DNA from: Gyrodactylus bullatarudis
Lineage: Eukaryota; Platyhelminthes; Monogenea; Gyrodactylidea; Gyrodactylidae
Reading direction: 5' to 3'
Assembly (NCBI GenBank): GCA_012064415.1
Contig: SSNU01000231.1
Coordinates: 62,001-126,000 of the forward strand
Length of the DNA stretch: 64,000 nucleotides
Shown here: in pieces, positions 10,721-24,310 of the stretch
How positions within the stretch are numbered: the stretch's first letter is position 1
Layout: the number at the start of each line of letters is the position of its first letter
Notes under the pieces: model-generated
Told to the model about the DNA's origin: nothing
The model's input: the letters and a program-made list of their open reading frames with translations, nothing else
The model's database searches: none
Program-made: the position numbers and the translations under genes

Positions 10721-11598
10721 TTAGACATTTTACAATTAATGCATTCCACATAATGCGTAATAAAGAGTGTGAAAAAAAAGATTTCTTTCCCTGATAAAAA
10801 AGTATGTTTTCCATTTCGACTGAGATCTTAACTTGAGATAGTATTCATGAATTTTCGCTACTGATCTAAAAGATATATCTTGAAATCGATACGAACTTAA
10901 AATAAGCCTGGTTGATATGAAGATAGCAAAAATTATTTTTTAGAACAGCATTCCATGAGTTAGCAATTTTTATCAGACCTAGTACTTTTTTCTCATTTGA
11001 ATTCATCATTAAAAAAAATTCTTAGAAATTCTCATCATATTTATCATCAAAAAATATTTAATATTAGAAAGATCCATTTTCGTATGATATTACAATAGGT
11101 TGAGAAAATCCAACCGAACAACCAATCAAAACTCATCTTCATCCATTCAAGATGAAAATAACACGGGTAGTGATTTGAAAAAAAATTTTACAAGATCTTG
11201 ATGTGATATAACTTTTTTATAATGAAATTTTATGCTGATTTCATAACTTCGCTCCCGTTAATATTTCGGGCCAAAAATGGGGTTTCAACTGAATTCTCAA
11301 ATAAGAATGGTTAATATTCCTAGCATCTACTTCTTTCAACAGGCTATTAAAGTTTTGAGCTTTTTAAATCTTAAATTCATTACACTAATTCATCATAATT
11401 GAAATATATAAATAATTGTCGAGAATTCTCAGGAAATTCCTTATGAGAAATTATTTTGATCTTGTTCTTCTGCTGGGAATAAATATTTTATAGTTACTAT
11501 TTAAGGAAGGAGTATGAGAAGAAATGCTTAGTTCTTTCAAAAATGTTACTTCAGCAGAGATGATCTTGATATTTTCAAGTTTAAAACAATTATTCAAA
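10721..11598. other. Spacer between Penelope relic and right duplication arm
   Basis: AT-rich DNA without a gene or recognised repeat. Confidence 0.4.
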
Positions 11599-12187
11599 TT
11601 TTCATGATTTTAGCTTGAATTCACTTTATTTCTCCCAAAAATGACATAAATCTTGATAAAATTATTCTAAGGCTTATTGAAAATGAAGATTCTTTTCTCA
11701 ATTTTGTAATATTAATAGGCGATTTTAGAAAATTTTGGAAAATTTCTTCCAAGTCTATATATAGTAAGTAATCTCGTGAGTTGATTGAAGAAAAAAAATC
11801 CATCCCAGCCTATTGTAATTTAAATGATTAATTGGGATCATTTAGTTCATAGCTGGAATCCAATTGGAACTAGCAATGTGAATGAATGAATAGAATTACT
11901 GTATGAATTCAAGGAAATTCCAAGATTTTATGAATAATGTAAGCTTTCTTTTACGCGATTTATGAAACAAAGGATTTAAACAATGAAAGGTGTAATTTAA
12001 TTTTAATGAAAAAAAAACATGGCCGCCTATCATAAATTGAATAAATAATTTTGAACATATCTTCATGAATATGATGAAGAGCAATGGGAGCCGACTAAGA
12101 AAGTCCCTGTAAGCATTAAGAAACTTTTCCTGTAGAAGTTCTGATGGTGCTAGCAAAAGAAGCCAACTGAACAGCTCAAAGTCTCTA
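11599..12187. repeat. Right arm of the ~590-bp inverted duplication
   Basis: Reverse complement of 8312-8900; see that entry. Past 12187 the sequence is single-copy in this window, whereas the left arm is followed there by the outer TIR element, so this side probably shows the older junction. Confidence 0.9.
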
Positions 12188-14770
12188 CTCATAGCAACTG
12201 GGCTTCTTCTTAGCTAAAATAAGTTTTTGAATCGTATCGTATGATCATCTTATTTCACTTCTTTCTTAACTTCCTTTCATGTAAAGTTTTGCTCTTGTGA
12301 ATAGCAGCTAAAATGGTTTAGTATATGAAATGTTGTGCATAGTAAAATTAATAAAATATGCCTATTTTTAATGATTTCTAAACAAATTAGGCGACAAATT
12401 AATCAGAAAAACTTTAATTCAAGGGATTTTGGTTTGTATGATAGCAATATTTCGAGATCACATTCGAGAAACCTTTGAAGTGGATTCATATGTGAACACT
12501 GATTAGAATAGCATGAAGATTCAAGTGTTTTAAGGCTATCTTCCTAAACTTTGATTTATAAGTGAAAAAGGAAGAAGATTTACAATGTGATTATTTAAGT
12601 TTTTCATAGTGATCAATTCTTATGTGGATCACAACGTCAAGTAATTATTGATGTTACCGTAAATATTGAAACTCGCCAGTGAGTTTTGAAGGATTAAAAA
12701 GATAAAAGGAAAAGAAAAACATTGGAATTTTTGTAGAAATCATCTTCATAATAACAATTAGCTCTATTTCAAAAGGGTTTTGCAAAGCTGCTCCCACAAT
12801 AACTGGTTAGCTTATTATGAAGTACCTTCTTCAAATTTTATAATCATACTTTTCAATCCCATCTTATTTTTATTTATTACATAATAAAAGCAAAACAAAT
12901 TTTTGCGGTTATTCTTTATTTCTCAAATAATAGCTAAGCTAATGTTTTTAATTTTATTTAGATATTCAAGATATTAAGCCTATTAGCAAAGTGTGGCCAC
13001 AGATTCGCGCCACCATTTTTCAATGAATTTTACTATGAAAAATAATAAATTTTGATTTATTGGACACGCTATGATCTTTTAAAATTAAAATTTTTCCGTT
13101 AGATAATATTGAGCGATAATTTGAACTGAAAATACTTTTTCCACCCTTCATTAGACAGGAAAATTATTTAGCTACAAAATATGTATTATTCAGAAAGATA
13201 GTTAACCAAAGTTACTTGAAGTAGAGTGATTTTTTGAAAATTTAGTGAAATATTCATAACGTTTTTTATTAACTGAGGGCTTATGATAAAATAAAATAAC
13301 TTTTTATCGTAAAAAAATTGCTGTAGATTTCAAGTATGCAATCGTCTGCTCGATATTTTTTATAGATTAGTAGATATCCTAACCTTTGTTATCTTTGAAA
13401 TGACAAAACGGCTTCCAAAAAGAAATTCAAATTCGGAATCAATGAATTAAGGACTGCAATATCAATGAGGTTCCAAAAAAGAGTGAGGGGCCAACGAAAC
13501 ATTATAGAATGTTATTGTTTTTTTACTTTTTTTGATCTCAAATTAGAATAACAAAAATCGTTCAGGGTTAAGATGTATCCATACATTTTCCTAACAATTT
13601 TCGATTTTATTTTTAAATTGGTAAAATTGTGTCGAGAATAGTTGTAATCTAGAATTACGGATTTTTAACATGCATAACGAATCCCTAGCGATGAGTTTTC
13701 ACAATCTGTTAGCGATAAAAAAAACATGTCTCATGATGTGAATGAGAAATTTCCCAATTAAACAAATTGCCAAACTTGAATCCCTAGTCAATGAATAGTT
13801 AGCCAGACAAATGGAATGTTCCAAGTCAGGAAATATTCATTTGATATTGCATGTACAAGGAATTTGATAGATACACCGTGCAGAGTAAGAGTAGCTTTAT
13901 TCCATATCGTTATCGTTGGAAAGGAATTTCAGACTGAAAACTTTTTCATCCGTAACATCAGATTACATTTTTAATGACTATCACTAATTATGAAGAACAA
14001 TCGGGAATATCTTTTGTTAAATCTAAAATGTGCACACAGAATTCCGTTAATCGTGATTTATACTTTCTACAAAAAGCAATTTTATTCAGTGAATATATTT
14101 TGACTGTCAAAGTTTGGCAACAAGACGAACAAATCTTTTTTATCAAGTCATAAAATAATACCTCATGATGCTATGCTATTAAATTATTATAATGAAAATT
14201 ATTTTCTTTCATATCGATCTTTTTTTCAATCCGAAATTTGACGCAGATTCTGTATCTGGTCTCAGAATCTCCGAATTGTATTCAGTTTTGGAGATATTCA
14301 CAAAAAACTAAAATTTCGAATTTTCCCAAAACTGGAGTTACTAATTGATCAAAATCATTAAGAGAAATTAACTAATTGCCCAACAGCAGGATATCATTAA
14401 ATTCTGCGTCGATTGAACGGGAGAAAGAGAAAAAATTTGCGCAAAAAATTAAATCAAGTAAAATTTATTGAAAAAAAAACATTTTAGTAAAAATTTGTGG
14501 TTTCAAATTGACTCACGGCTTCAAATTTCAAAATTTTCTGCTCTTTCGATTGAGACCCCTCTCAACTCTGTCAAACATCTTCTTCAGGTGTAAAATTGGA
14601 CTTATTGGTAATATACTGTACTATATATATTGTAAACTCTTTTCGCCAATTAGAAAAAATATTTTGAATAATATATGCATGGAATAGTTAGAAATAATGA
14701 ATTAGATTGATAAAATGAACTTACTTCATCTTTAATCGTTAATTAGATGGGAAGCTCTAGGAATTTTTCG
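12188..14770. other. Intergenic; two repeat fragments
   Basis: No convincing gene in 2.6 kb. 12975-12992 shares AGCAAAGTGTGG with the tail of the SINE near 32773. 14220-14580 is a diverged copy of 2100-2420. Confidence 0.4.
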
Positions 14771-14771
14771 A

Positions 14772-15490
14772 ATTTCCATAGGGAAAGACTACGATGCTCA
14801 AGAATCAAGAGTTGTGAAACAATTGATTCATCCGTTTCTAAACGCTGGTAGGACAGTTACATGTGATAATTTTTTAATATCATATTATTTAGCTCAAAAT
14901 CTCAAAGCTAGGCGTACAGCCATAGTGGGTACATACTGGGTACCCGAATCATATGCAAATGTAAAAATATTGATCCTGGTACAATCCAGTATAGTGATAG
15001 AGAAGAAAACCAAACCAGTTTTCGTGATGCCATCATTACACCAGAATCCAGATGACAGTGGACCTAAGCCGGAGATCATTCAGTATTATAACGAAACCAA
15101 AGGAGGCGTAGACACACTAGATCAACTTGTAACTAATTAGTCATGTAGAAGAATAGATGGCCCTTAACTGCATTCTGGAACATTCTAGATCTTGCTGCAT
15201 ATAATGCAAATGCATTATATAGCCTTAGATGGCTTGAGTCTTTGAACAAGAAGAAATACTCTAAAAGAAAGAATCTTGAAAGTGTTGAGTACTCAATTGA
15301 TGAAAAGAGCTGACCATGATTCAGAAGAAAATCAACAGTGTTGAACAAAGGAACCGGGAAATAGAACTAAAGTCAAAGCACGTTTTGATATATGTTCAAG
15401 ATCGGTTGATAGCAAAGACACAAATAAGTTGTAGAATTTGCAAAAAATATTTGTAAGAAGCATTCTATTTGTGAAAATTGTCATGAATAA
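14772..15490 (+). pseudogene. piggyBac transposase relic, 5'-truncated
   Basis: The frame starts mid-protein with GKDYDAQESRVV, then FLNAGRTVTCDNFLISYYLA, the block around the second catalytic Asp of piggyBac transposases. It continues with the KTKPVFVMPSLH strand and with KPEIIQYYNETKGGVDTLDQ, which holds the third catalytic Asp. A stop codon lies near 15138. The same frame then gives FWNILDLAAYNANALYS, and after further damage a C-terminal cysteine-rich zinc-binding tail (CRIC, then CKKHSICENCHE) ending at 15490 with AATAAA overlapping the stop. The N-terminal third is missing and at least two nonsense changes and one frameshift are present. Confidence 0.85.
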
Positions 15491-15532
15491 AACCCTTCAA
15501 TTCATTAAAATAATGGGATATCATCTAATCTA

Positions 15533-16250
15533 AAGCTAGTTAATGTGAAGATGGGAATTTAGGATTTTTACTAAATTCTCATTTTTTTCATTAAGAAATT
15601 GAATTTGATCACGATTTTTTGGAATCTAGATCATGAGGCCTCCTTTCACGATATGGAGAATATTATTTTTGAACAAATCTTTGTACCTTAGTTTTAGCGT
15701 ATGAAGAGAAAAAATCGATATTTTTGAAAAATTATGGTATACTTTCAAATTTTGAGTTAACGACACATTTCCAATTCTTTCAGCAGGAAAAAAATCGATT
15801 TCGATAGTGATCAAGACTGGACAAGGAAACCTATTATATCAAAATTTAATTTGTGATCAACCCATCCTTATTCAGTTCAAGATCTTAATTTTATGAAAAT
15901 TCGCTAATTGTGTAAGCATATTTTAGTTAAAGATAAAACATACCAGCCTCTTTGTACATTTTCTCCTGAAAATCCGTTAAAAACTCTCATCATTTACTAA
16001 ATACTAATCTTGAATCATCAAAATTTTATCGATTTTCAATTAGGAAAAATGATCGAAAAGTCAAAATTCAAATTTCACACGATGATGGGGTGATTCTCAA
16101 AATCAGATTCAGCATATTTGATTTCATTATCAAGTCATGACCCAAAAAAGAATTTTTGATCCACTTTGAGATCAACACGAAATTTGAAATATGCCATAAT
16201 TTTCTTAAAATTTGACTTTCAAATTTTTTTCTTCTCATAATGAAGTTGGC
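15533..16250. repeat. Foldback family F1, degraded copy
   Basis: Starts AAGCTAGTTAATGTGAAGAT and keeps the family landmarks 'gatttttactaaattctc' and 'ggaatctagatcatgaggcc'. The right half (16020-16250) is recognisable by 'atcgattttcaattagg' and 'tgatccactttgagatc' but is much diverged. Confidence 0.55.
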
Positions 16251-18415
16251 GTCATCATCTCGCTTTCTTTGTCAAATTTCATTTCAAAAATGAAAATTTT
16301 TCTTAAAATTATCCTTCCCATTAAGCAAATTTAACAAATGAATTTTTTCTTTAATTTACACAACTTCAATGATCTCTTGATTTGTCCACAGATCGATTTT
16401 GTACCCAAATTTTGTTGATAAAACTTTTGGTTTTAGCATTTCTAGGAAAGCTTTAAAATATTCAATTTTTTAAACTAGGAAGAAGTTTTAGCATCTATCA
16501 ATGTATTTGACGTTCAAAGAAACTTGAATTTTATAAATAGTTTTTTTAGTTTACAATAATTGATTTAGTTATTTTGATGTCATTTCAAATTTTCCAAATG
16601 TCTTGCCACAGATATATGTGAATCTTTTAATAAATTTACAATTTTTGAAGAAAAAACTCAATATTCTTCACCGGATAGTCAGGAACAGTGATATTTTTTG
16701 AACCCCATCATTGTACTTGGAAAAACTAAGTTAATTTTTTTCGATTTACTTCTACATAGATTTCAGGCATATTTGAATTCTAAGGGTATGATTATCTTCT
16801 TTCTTTATCTTTCGTTATCTTTCAGAAAACTTTTTAAACAAAAATAATTTTTAGAAAAACAACTTTCTTTGAAATTTGATGAATGATAGAGCTGAGATTT
16901 TTGCGTATTCCAGGAAAATATTGAAAATAGCGAATTTCTCTATGACCAAATTTAACGTTGAATAAAAACTATTCAATACACTGTCCTACAAATCGGACAT
17001 TAGTTTTTATCTACTCAATGATATTTTCCAGTTTTGTAGAGAATTTTTCAGAAAAATTAACCTGATTTTTAGATGTCAAAAAATAGAGATTTGTCAATGA
17101 AAAAATTTTACAGAAGCATAATTTTCGAAAATTGTTTTACGCTTTTGATACTTTAAGAACTACTGTATCCTAATTGAGGTAGACTTCTTTCTTATGAGGT
17201 GCTCGAATAGGCATAAAATTGAGTTGAGGTTCAACATTTTCGAAATAAATAGGTAAATTTTAACTTGGACATTAGATAGCTCAGAAACTAGAAGAGTCAA
17301 GGGAAACTTTCCTGCCACTGTTTCGTTAAGAATTTATTTATTTAAGCTAAAGGAAGAAAGTTTAACTCTGATTTATGAATTAGGTATCTAAAATTTAAGA
17401 TTTATAATCACTAGAGGATGGAAAATCCAAAAAACAATAAATCCTCATTTTCTAATCAACTTGCTTTAACTCGAACCACCAAGTTTTGATTGAATAAATC
17501 TTTCAAATTAATGAATATAGACTCTATATTATAGATTCGAAAATATTTTGTTCAAAAATAGATTTAATTATTCTTAAAATGTTTCCAAAATTATTTCTTC
17601 CGGACTAGAGTGGAGAAGAATATGATAATTGCCCAAAATTCAAATTCTTAAATACCATAACAAAAGATTTTGTTATTCAATCGATATATTTTTCCATATC
17701 TTATCATATCATATAGATTTTTACGTAAACTAAAACTGGCCTTTCAATAAAAAATAACATTTTTTATCGTAATCTACGGCCAACATAAGAGGGATACATT
17801 CGTAATCTGAAAGTTATAAGAAATGTGTTGGTTGAGTCAATCTGGCTCCGACTTGTCCAATGTGTCCTTGAAACATTGGTATTTAAGAATATTGATATCA
17901 GAATATTTTTCCCCAAATTACAAGCGATAATTTAAATGCCTCCACTCTTATCTAGTGTAATCTTCGTTATAAGGAACTTCAACTGTTTGTGATATATTAA
18001 TTTTCATTATTTTTGAAATCTATACTGTTTTTTTAAAAAGCATTTTTCTGCTGCTATGAATCTTTCTTGATTTTTGATATGGTGTTAATTTAACCAAAAT
18101 ATTTCAACTATGTTTTGTAATTTTGAAACTAATTAGTTTATTATAATGAATGGTAAGATATTTACTCGTATACTAACGAGTAAAGATTTCGATTTCATCT
18201 TCAAAATCATCAGATAATATATGATATAACAAAAAACACTTTTTCTTAAAAATTTTTAATATGTTTAATATGTATTCCAAATAGATTATTACTTTGAATC
18301 GTTGAAACCAAAGAAAATATTAAAATTGAAAAGTGGAAAATCGCTGTATTTTTTATTCTGACTGCTCATTTCATTTTAAAAAATATTTGGCTTTCTGACT
18401 ATCGAGAGAAAAATA
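16251..18415. other. Intergenic, nothing recognised
   Basis: About 2.2 kb of AT-rich DNA without a long open frame or named repeat. Confidence 0.45.
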
Positions 18416-18455
18416 CAGTCAATTTCATACATGATACTCGAGATAAATATTTCAT
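18416..18455. repeat. Isolated end of the outer TIR element family
   Basis: CAGTCAATTTCATACATGAT matches the terminal repeat at 5641 and 8311 with a few changes and is preceded by TA. No partner end was found, so it is a solitary or truncated copy. Confidence 0.5.
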
Positions 18456-18704
18456 GGAGGTTTTACTTTTATACCTCTCTGACCCAAATCAGTAGCCAAT
18501 GAACGTTCAGTATCCAAGGCCCTATCAGAGTTGAGAAGATTTTTCAATTCTTAATATTATCTCACAACTATCCATGAAGCTTCTGTTCTTAGATTAAATA
18601 CTGTTTGCTATGCATCAAGAGAAAGAGATTTTTTGATTTTTAAAATGCCCCAAATATCATCACTGTGCCTTTAGTAATAATCGAGATAAAATAACTGTTA
18701 TATT

Positions 18705-18795
18705 AGGTCGACTATAACGTTGTTTGCTTGCTACCTGACTATGTTGTCTTGTATTGGTCTATCTGTAGAAAAAAAGGGGGAGAGAAAGGTGTAGT
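18705..18795. repeat. Direct repeat of 35643-35735
   Basis: 'gactataacgttgtt', 'gctacctgactatgttgtct' and 'attggtctatctgtagaaaa' occur here and at 35643-35735 in the same order, with short indels. Unclassified family. Confidence 0.65.
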
Positions 18796-19739
18796 ATTTC
18801 TTAGAAAGAATAAGGATAGTAAAAATTACAGTGATTGTTATATAGTAATCAGAATTATTAGAGTAATAACTCTGATAATATAATTCATCACTTGAAGGAA
18901 AATTAAAATTAATATTAGAATAAAAAAATTTAGATTACCCTGATAAAAAATAGTTAGGACTCATACAATATTTTGAATACATGTCGAGGACATGTCATGT
19001 CTTATTCTTCTTCTGGCGTGAGATTTTTAAAACCTTGAGATAGTTAAAACCTTGTGTGTCCAATCAAAACATTAAACCAATCAGATTTCTTCTCAACTTT
19101 AATCAATCAATTCTAACCAACGATTTTCAATATTTATATCCGTCTTATTACCACTAACAACCTCGTTTAGTTTAATCTCTATACACCCCAGAATCATATT
19201 TTTATACTTATTCCTGCAGAACAACTTGGTTCAAAATTATCTTAGGAAAAAGAGTTGCACAATTCAATAGGCAATACTTTATAAAATCTCCGAATATTAT
19301 TGAGAAACTGTCAAAGTTGTAAGAATCCTTTCATGTAGGAAATTTTTCATGATAAAAGATGTATTGAGAATTCTGAAAAAAACTATTGAATTCTCCATCT
19401 TTATATTAACTACAGCTTAGTTTGAAAATTTTAGAATCAATTTGGAAATCACGATTTCCAATGAGAAATTTTCATTCGCTGAATTAACATTTGTATCCTT
19501 GGAGTAGTTGAAGGATGATAATTTTGGAATATTCTTATATATAGGAAGTCTCTTTACATTTGCCAATCAAGCAATTTATTTTGGTTTCAATTGAAATTGT
19601 GGTAATCTTACTAATTTTGTCGAATTTTTTTTTCTGGAATTCATACACTTTTGATCATATTCTAATATCTGTAATATACAAATAAGAATATTTTTGCGAT
19701 GATATGATTTGTGTAATTTTTCAGAAACGTTCGAAAATC
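18796..19739. other. Intergenic, nothing recognised
   Basis: AT-rich; no gene supported. Confidence 0.4.
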
Positions 19740-21030
19740 CGCTTAATATCCTGTGAATAAAGTTATGGCCAATTGAAGTTTAATCGAGAATGTCTTGAAA
19801 GGAATCAATATCCCAGCTTTTATCAGAAGAAAATTCCTCGAGGTGTTCGTTACAATAAAGAAGAACATGACATTTTAAAAGTAAAAGAATCCAAGTCTTA
19901 CTTTACTTCATCGCTAAAAAAATGGTACTTATAGACATCGATGATGAATTTAATGATGCATTGCTAAGATTCTTCGTTGAATCTATAATGAACCATAAAT
20001 ATGAGAGTCCCTTTAAAGAATTTGGAAAAAGTCCTTAGTGAAAGAATGAAATTGAAGACAAAGAAGCTTTTGAATGTTTGAAGTATGAACTTGGTCTCAC
20101 TAAGAACCTTAAAAAAATGCAAACACAAAGAAATTTAAATAAGATCTTTTAACTATTCATATAAGTTTTGATCTGAAACCTAGTTTATTAACTAAAAAAC
20201 ATTTGAGGCATTGAAAGAATTTAAATCTAATGAAAAAAATTTCCTTACTAAACCTGATAGTTATAATGTATATGTTTGGATATGTCGTCATGTCTGCAAC
20301 ATAATTTAGCAAAGTGGTTAATCGACGTATTGTAACCAATACATACTTATTATGCTAAATATGTTGTTGAAGATACTTTTTCTTTTGTTGATAAGATTAA
20401 GGATTTAAACATTGGTTTGAATAAAATGGTTTCATTAAATGTTACTTATTTCCTAATGTACCTATTGAGGAGACTCTTGATGTTACTAAATTTTTTAGTG
20501 ATGAACTTGATGGTTTTGAACTACAGAGTAATGTGATAGCAGATCTTGTTAGGATTTGCTGTACGAATGTTCCTTTGTCTTTTCAAAACAAGGTGTTTAT
20601 TCAAAAAGATGGCATAGCTATGGGATCACCTCTGAGTCCTCTTTGAGCAGATATCTTCTTAGGTTGGTTAGAATTAAATAAAATGTCCGATACTATTAAT
20701 ACTTTCACTGATTTACACATCAGATATGTTGATGAAACTTTTATTCTGATGAAACCAAATATTTCAGTAGACAATTTTTTCTTATAGATGAATTCGTTTT
20801 GTCCTAATATTAAAATTTACCATGGGAAAAGAGTCTTATGAGAGTTTGAGTTTCTTAGATGTCAAACTAACTAGGAAAGAGGATGGGTGAATTCTAAGAA
20901 ATATCTACAAGAAGAAGATTGACACCGGGAAATATTTACATTATGCCAGTTTCAGCCCAATTTCTCATAAAGTTGGCTTAGTAATTGGTCTAGGAAAGAA
21001 GATAAGAAGGATAGCTAGTCCAGAATAAAT
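19740..21030 (+). pseudogene. Penelope-like reverse transcriptase relic
   Basis: Scattered frames on the plus strand carry RT landmarks in order: TNVPLSFQNKVFIQKDGIAM then GSPLSPL (20565-20642), a stop where Leu-Ala is usual, ADIFLGWLELNKM, then HIRYVDETF (20719-20745), where YVDE stands in place of the catalytic YxDD. Next come SFCPNIKIYHGK, SLSFLDVKLTRKEDG, IYKKKIDTGKYLHYASFSP and HKVGLVIGLGKKIRRIA (to about 21025). This series is typical of Penelope-type RTs. Many stops and frameshifts and the altered catalytic box make it long dead. The upstream portion (19740-20450) is only faintly recognisable. A tail resembling the other Penelope copy is at 21958-22015. Confidence 0.7.
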
Positions 21031-21250
21031 TGAAATTTCGCAGCAAAATATCTTTTTACGCTCCTGTGTGAGATGAACAAAATTATGATAATTTATGAAT
21101 AAAAAAACGTTTTTAATGTTTTTATCTTGAATCTTCTAACAAAACTTGTAAAAAGACTTGATAAAACAGTTTTGAGAAAATATAACGATTTTAAAAAGTC
21201 TAAATACGTTTTTTATTTGTAAATTTACACGATTTTGTTCACCTTATCAC
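21030..21250. repeat. Dispersed repeat family F2, copy
   Basis: Starts 'gaaatttcgcagcaaaatatc' and ends 'acacgattttgttcacctta'. Related stretches are at 25190-25500, 31050-31505 and 50170-50530, and the ends resemble those of the foldback at 29834-30300. All are diverged AT-rich copies with internal 'aaaacgtttt' words. Confidence 0.45.
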
Positions 21251-23162
21251 AGATATTTTGGAGGTAGTTTGATGTTAGATTACTTGAAAAATAATCTTAT
21301 CAATCGACTACCTCGTCTAATTGGGATTAATCAAATAACTTGTCATCTCCATCAACCTCTGATATCAAAAAAGAATTTCAACCCTTAGTGCAAAAATTTG
21401 CAAATTTGGCAACAAATCAATGTCTAAAATTTTCCTAATTTTTCTTTCTTCAACCTTTTTTTGAGTCCTCGACGATCATAGATTTTCAAGGGTATCATTA
21501 AAAGAGATCTCTAGAAACACTCTAATTATTTATCATTTTGTTCATTAATTTAGTTCAACTTTTTTGTATTATTGATTTTGCTCAATGCAATCAAGTTGAA
21601 ATCGTTTTTAGGACACTAATCAAGATTGATTTGCGTAGTCTGAAGATTCTGGTTATGAATAGAAAATAGATTTGCTCGCAGTTGTCTAGATATAAGCTGT
21701 ATATTATATCAATTTGACAGCTGGATAGAAATTTCGACTGATGAATAGAATATTTTATAGTAATTAAAAAGAATTAGGAAAAAATTAATTAAGTTCCAGT
21801 TATCCGATTAAGGCTCCAGACACTTTTGGATGTGTTAACATCCTTTTTACCGAATTTACACGTGAGAATATTTCAACCTGATTATTGCTAGCTAATAAAA
21901 CTTGATGTGATTTTAAAATCTATTCGATAAACCGACTTGAATTTATTCAAACTTTAGTCATGTTTGTTTTAATAAATTTTATTATAAAACTAATTTTTGA
22001 TCATATTTGACTGAATCCAATTTGGATTATGCCATAGTTTAGAATTTTTAGTATCAAGAAAATAATTCATTCGTGTACTTCTTCTATATATTTAAAACGT
22101 TCAGTATGGGTTTTGAGTTAATATTCTAAAAGATTTCTTTTATGCATATCTATTCTTAGAGTAAATTCGAAATATTTTTCAACTTCTGAAAATTAAATTA
22201 GACCTAAAGATGAGTTTGCAAAAGTAGATTTAATCAGAATATAACCAAAGCCACTTTCAGACGTTTCGGTACTGAGATAGTCAAGTCAACTTCATCTTAA
22301 AACTTGAGTATTCCTATTGATCTGAACCTTAAAACCAGTCAATAGAATTTTAATTTTTCCCAAATTGACTGGATTTTTTCAGAGTGTCTTCAGAATACAT
22401 TCGATATTGATTTGAAGTGAAAATCTGATTCAAAAAAAATCATAGTGTGTCTAATAATTCAAAATTTATCATTTCTTGTAGTAAAATTGATTGAAAAAAG
22501 ATGGCGCAAATTTGGAAATTCGACACCTTCAATTAAATTTTATGCATATCTAAATAAAGTTTAAAACATGAGGTTCAATAGGAATTGTTTCTGGAAAAGT
22601 TAATCAATGAGTTTTTCGAAAGCCCCCACAATTTTCAACAGATCATTGAGTAGGGAAATTATTTCACAAATCGCATATTTTATCGATTGAATAACCTATT
22701 TGTTTATCCTAGAAAGGTCGTTTTGTGTTTATTGGTAGTTGGGATAAATCGATCGACCTTAATTTTTTCTCTACTTGTTAGATATTTTCAGTGTCGAAAC
22801 AATTTTTCACTTTATTTTGCCATTAAAAAGTCGAGAAGCAAGGATGATATGAATGAAATTTGACAGCTATTTTGATTGCATCTCATAAATATGTCTATGG
22901 GAAAAAATATTGATTTGAAATTTGTTTTTTAAATTTTTCATTGAAATTTCATTGTCTTAGTAATTTATTGAACTAGTGAAAATTAAGACAATCGAGCTAT
23001 CAAAAGTCAGTAGAGTATAGAAATTTTCTAGGCATAAACTGACTTATTTCTCGGAAAGTATTCTGAGGTAGCTGACTAATGATCGTGCTAGATTTGTAAA
23101 TCAATTTCTATTTGCATGAGCGTCTGAAAATTGGACTATTTCTTCAGGCCCTAATTAATAAT
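21251..23162. other. Intergenic; includes a Penelope tail fragment
   Basis: No gene. 21958-22015 ('aataaattttattataaaac' region) is shared, inverted, with 9365-9425. Confidence 0.45.
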
Positions 23163-23825
23163 TACACTTCAACGAGATCACTGAATATAGGGTAGAGTTC
23201 GCTAGACTTGTTGATGGACCTCCGAGCCTCAACAGACTCTGACTGGAAGCTACTTATCACAACCCTTCAAAGCTCTCTTACCCAGCAAAGATTTCTAATC
23301 TTGGCATTCGAGAATGTGAGCTCAAACTTGTCTAATTACTCTACGCTGTTGATAATAAATTTCATTGTTCAGTCTTTGATATTGTCAAGAAAGACTGAAG
23401 AAAGAACAAGAAATCCATATTCAAGAGTTTTCCAATAATAATAAGGACAATGTAACTGGCACTAATAGAATTTTGATACTGCTAAAGTGTTGAAATTCAT
23501 GAACGCTAAGCCGATTACTACTACGATACAACTTAAAATCCAATTAGTCTTTATTCGAGTTATTTGTTACACAACAACATCTCCTGGTTGTTCTGCTATC
23601 GATGATTCTTTCCAATCTCCCGAAAAAGCTAAAAATGAAATCAGACTTTTGGCTTCAATAGAACATGAAGGAAGATGCCAGAAAAATATTTTGTGTCACT
23701 GATTTATATGTTTATTTTCCTGAATCCTTTACTTACGTAAAGGGGCCGAAATTTATCCACAATTGAATAAATTATTAATGAAGCGAGAACTTATACACTA
23801 GAGATAGAATTTGGCGAAATTTCGA
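23163..23825 (+). other. Broken coding-like stretch of unknown origin
   Basis: Reading across frames gives protein-like pieces such as EYRVEFARLVDGPPSLNRL, LEATYHNPSKLSYPAKISNL, and in 23487-23702 a 71-codon open frame containing PGCSAIDDSFQSPEKAKNEI. They are separated by stops and frameshifts and lead into the repeat copy at 23830. The composition is less AT-driven than its surroundings. I recognise no family; a dead gene or retroelement gag-like region are both possible. Confidence 0.25.
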
Positions 23826-23829
23826 TTTC

Positions 23830-24310
23830 TAGCCTAGATCAGAATCTGAATGGGCTCTTCAGGAGAAATCGAATGATGTATAAAACATATGGTCCGAAAT
23901 CTATTTATGAACTGGTTGCAATAGAAACAATGATTTTGTATTAAAATTAATGTGATGAAAAATTTGCTGAATTTGATTCCAGCCATTTTTCTCATGATAG
24001 AATCTAAAATATTAATCATCCCAATCATTTTCAATTTAGTATTTGTGAAATAAGTCTTACGGATCAACTATTTCTATCAAAATCCTGTAAATCTTCGATG
24101 ACTACTTGAAAGTAATAATATAAAATTTGAGAGATTTATGACAAAATATGTAACTTTGACACTATCACTGCCACTGTAAAAGAAAATAATTTTGGATAAA
24201 AATTTAAATAGTTCGAAATAAAAATTCATTCTGAACCACATTTTCAACGAGGGAAAATTAAATTAGACATTTTAGAATTGAAAAATCTATCCCTATTATA
24301 CGTGGCACAT
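23830..24310. repeat. Copy 2 of the dispersed inverted-repeat pair
   Basis: Reverse complement of 1-510, e.g. 'cagaatctgaatgggctctt' and 'atttatgaactggttgcaat' are shared. The frame that is open in copy 1 is interrupted here. Confidence 0.6.
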
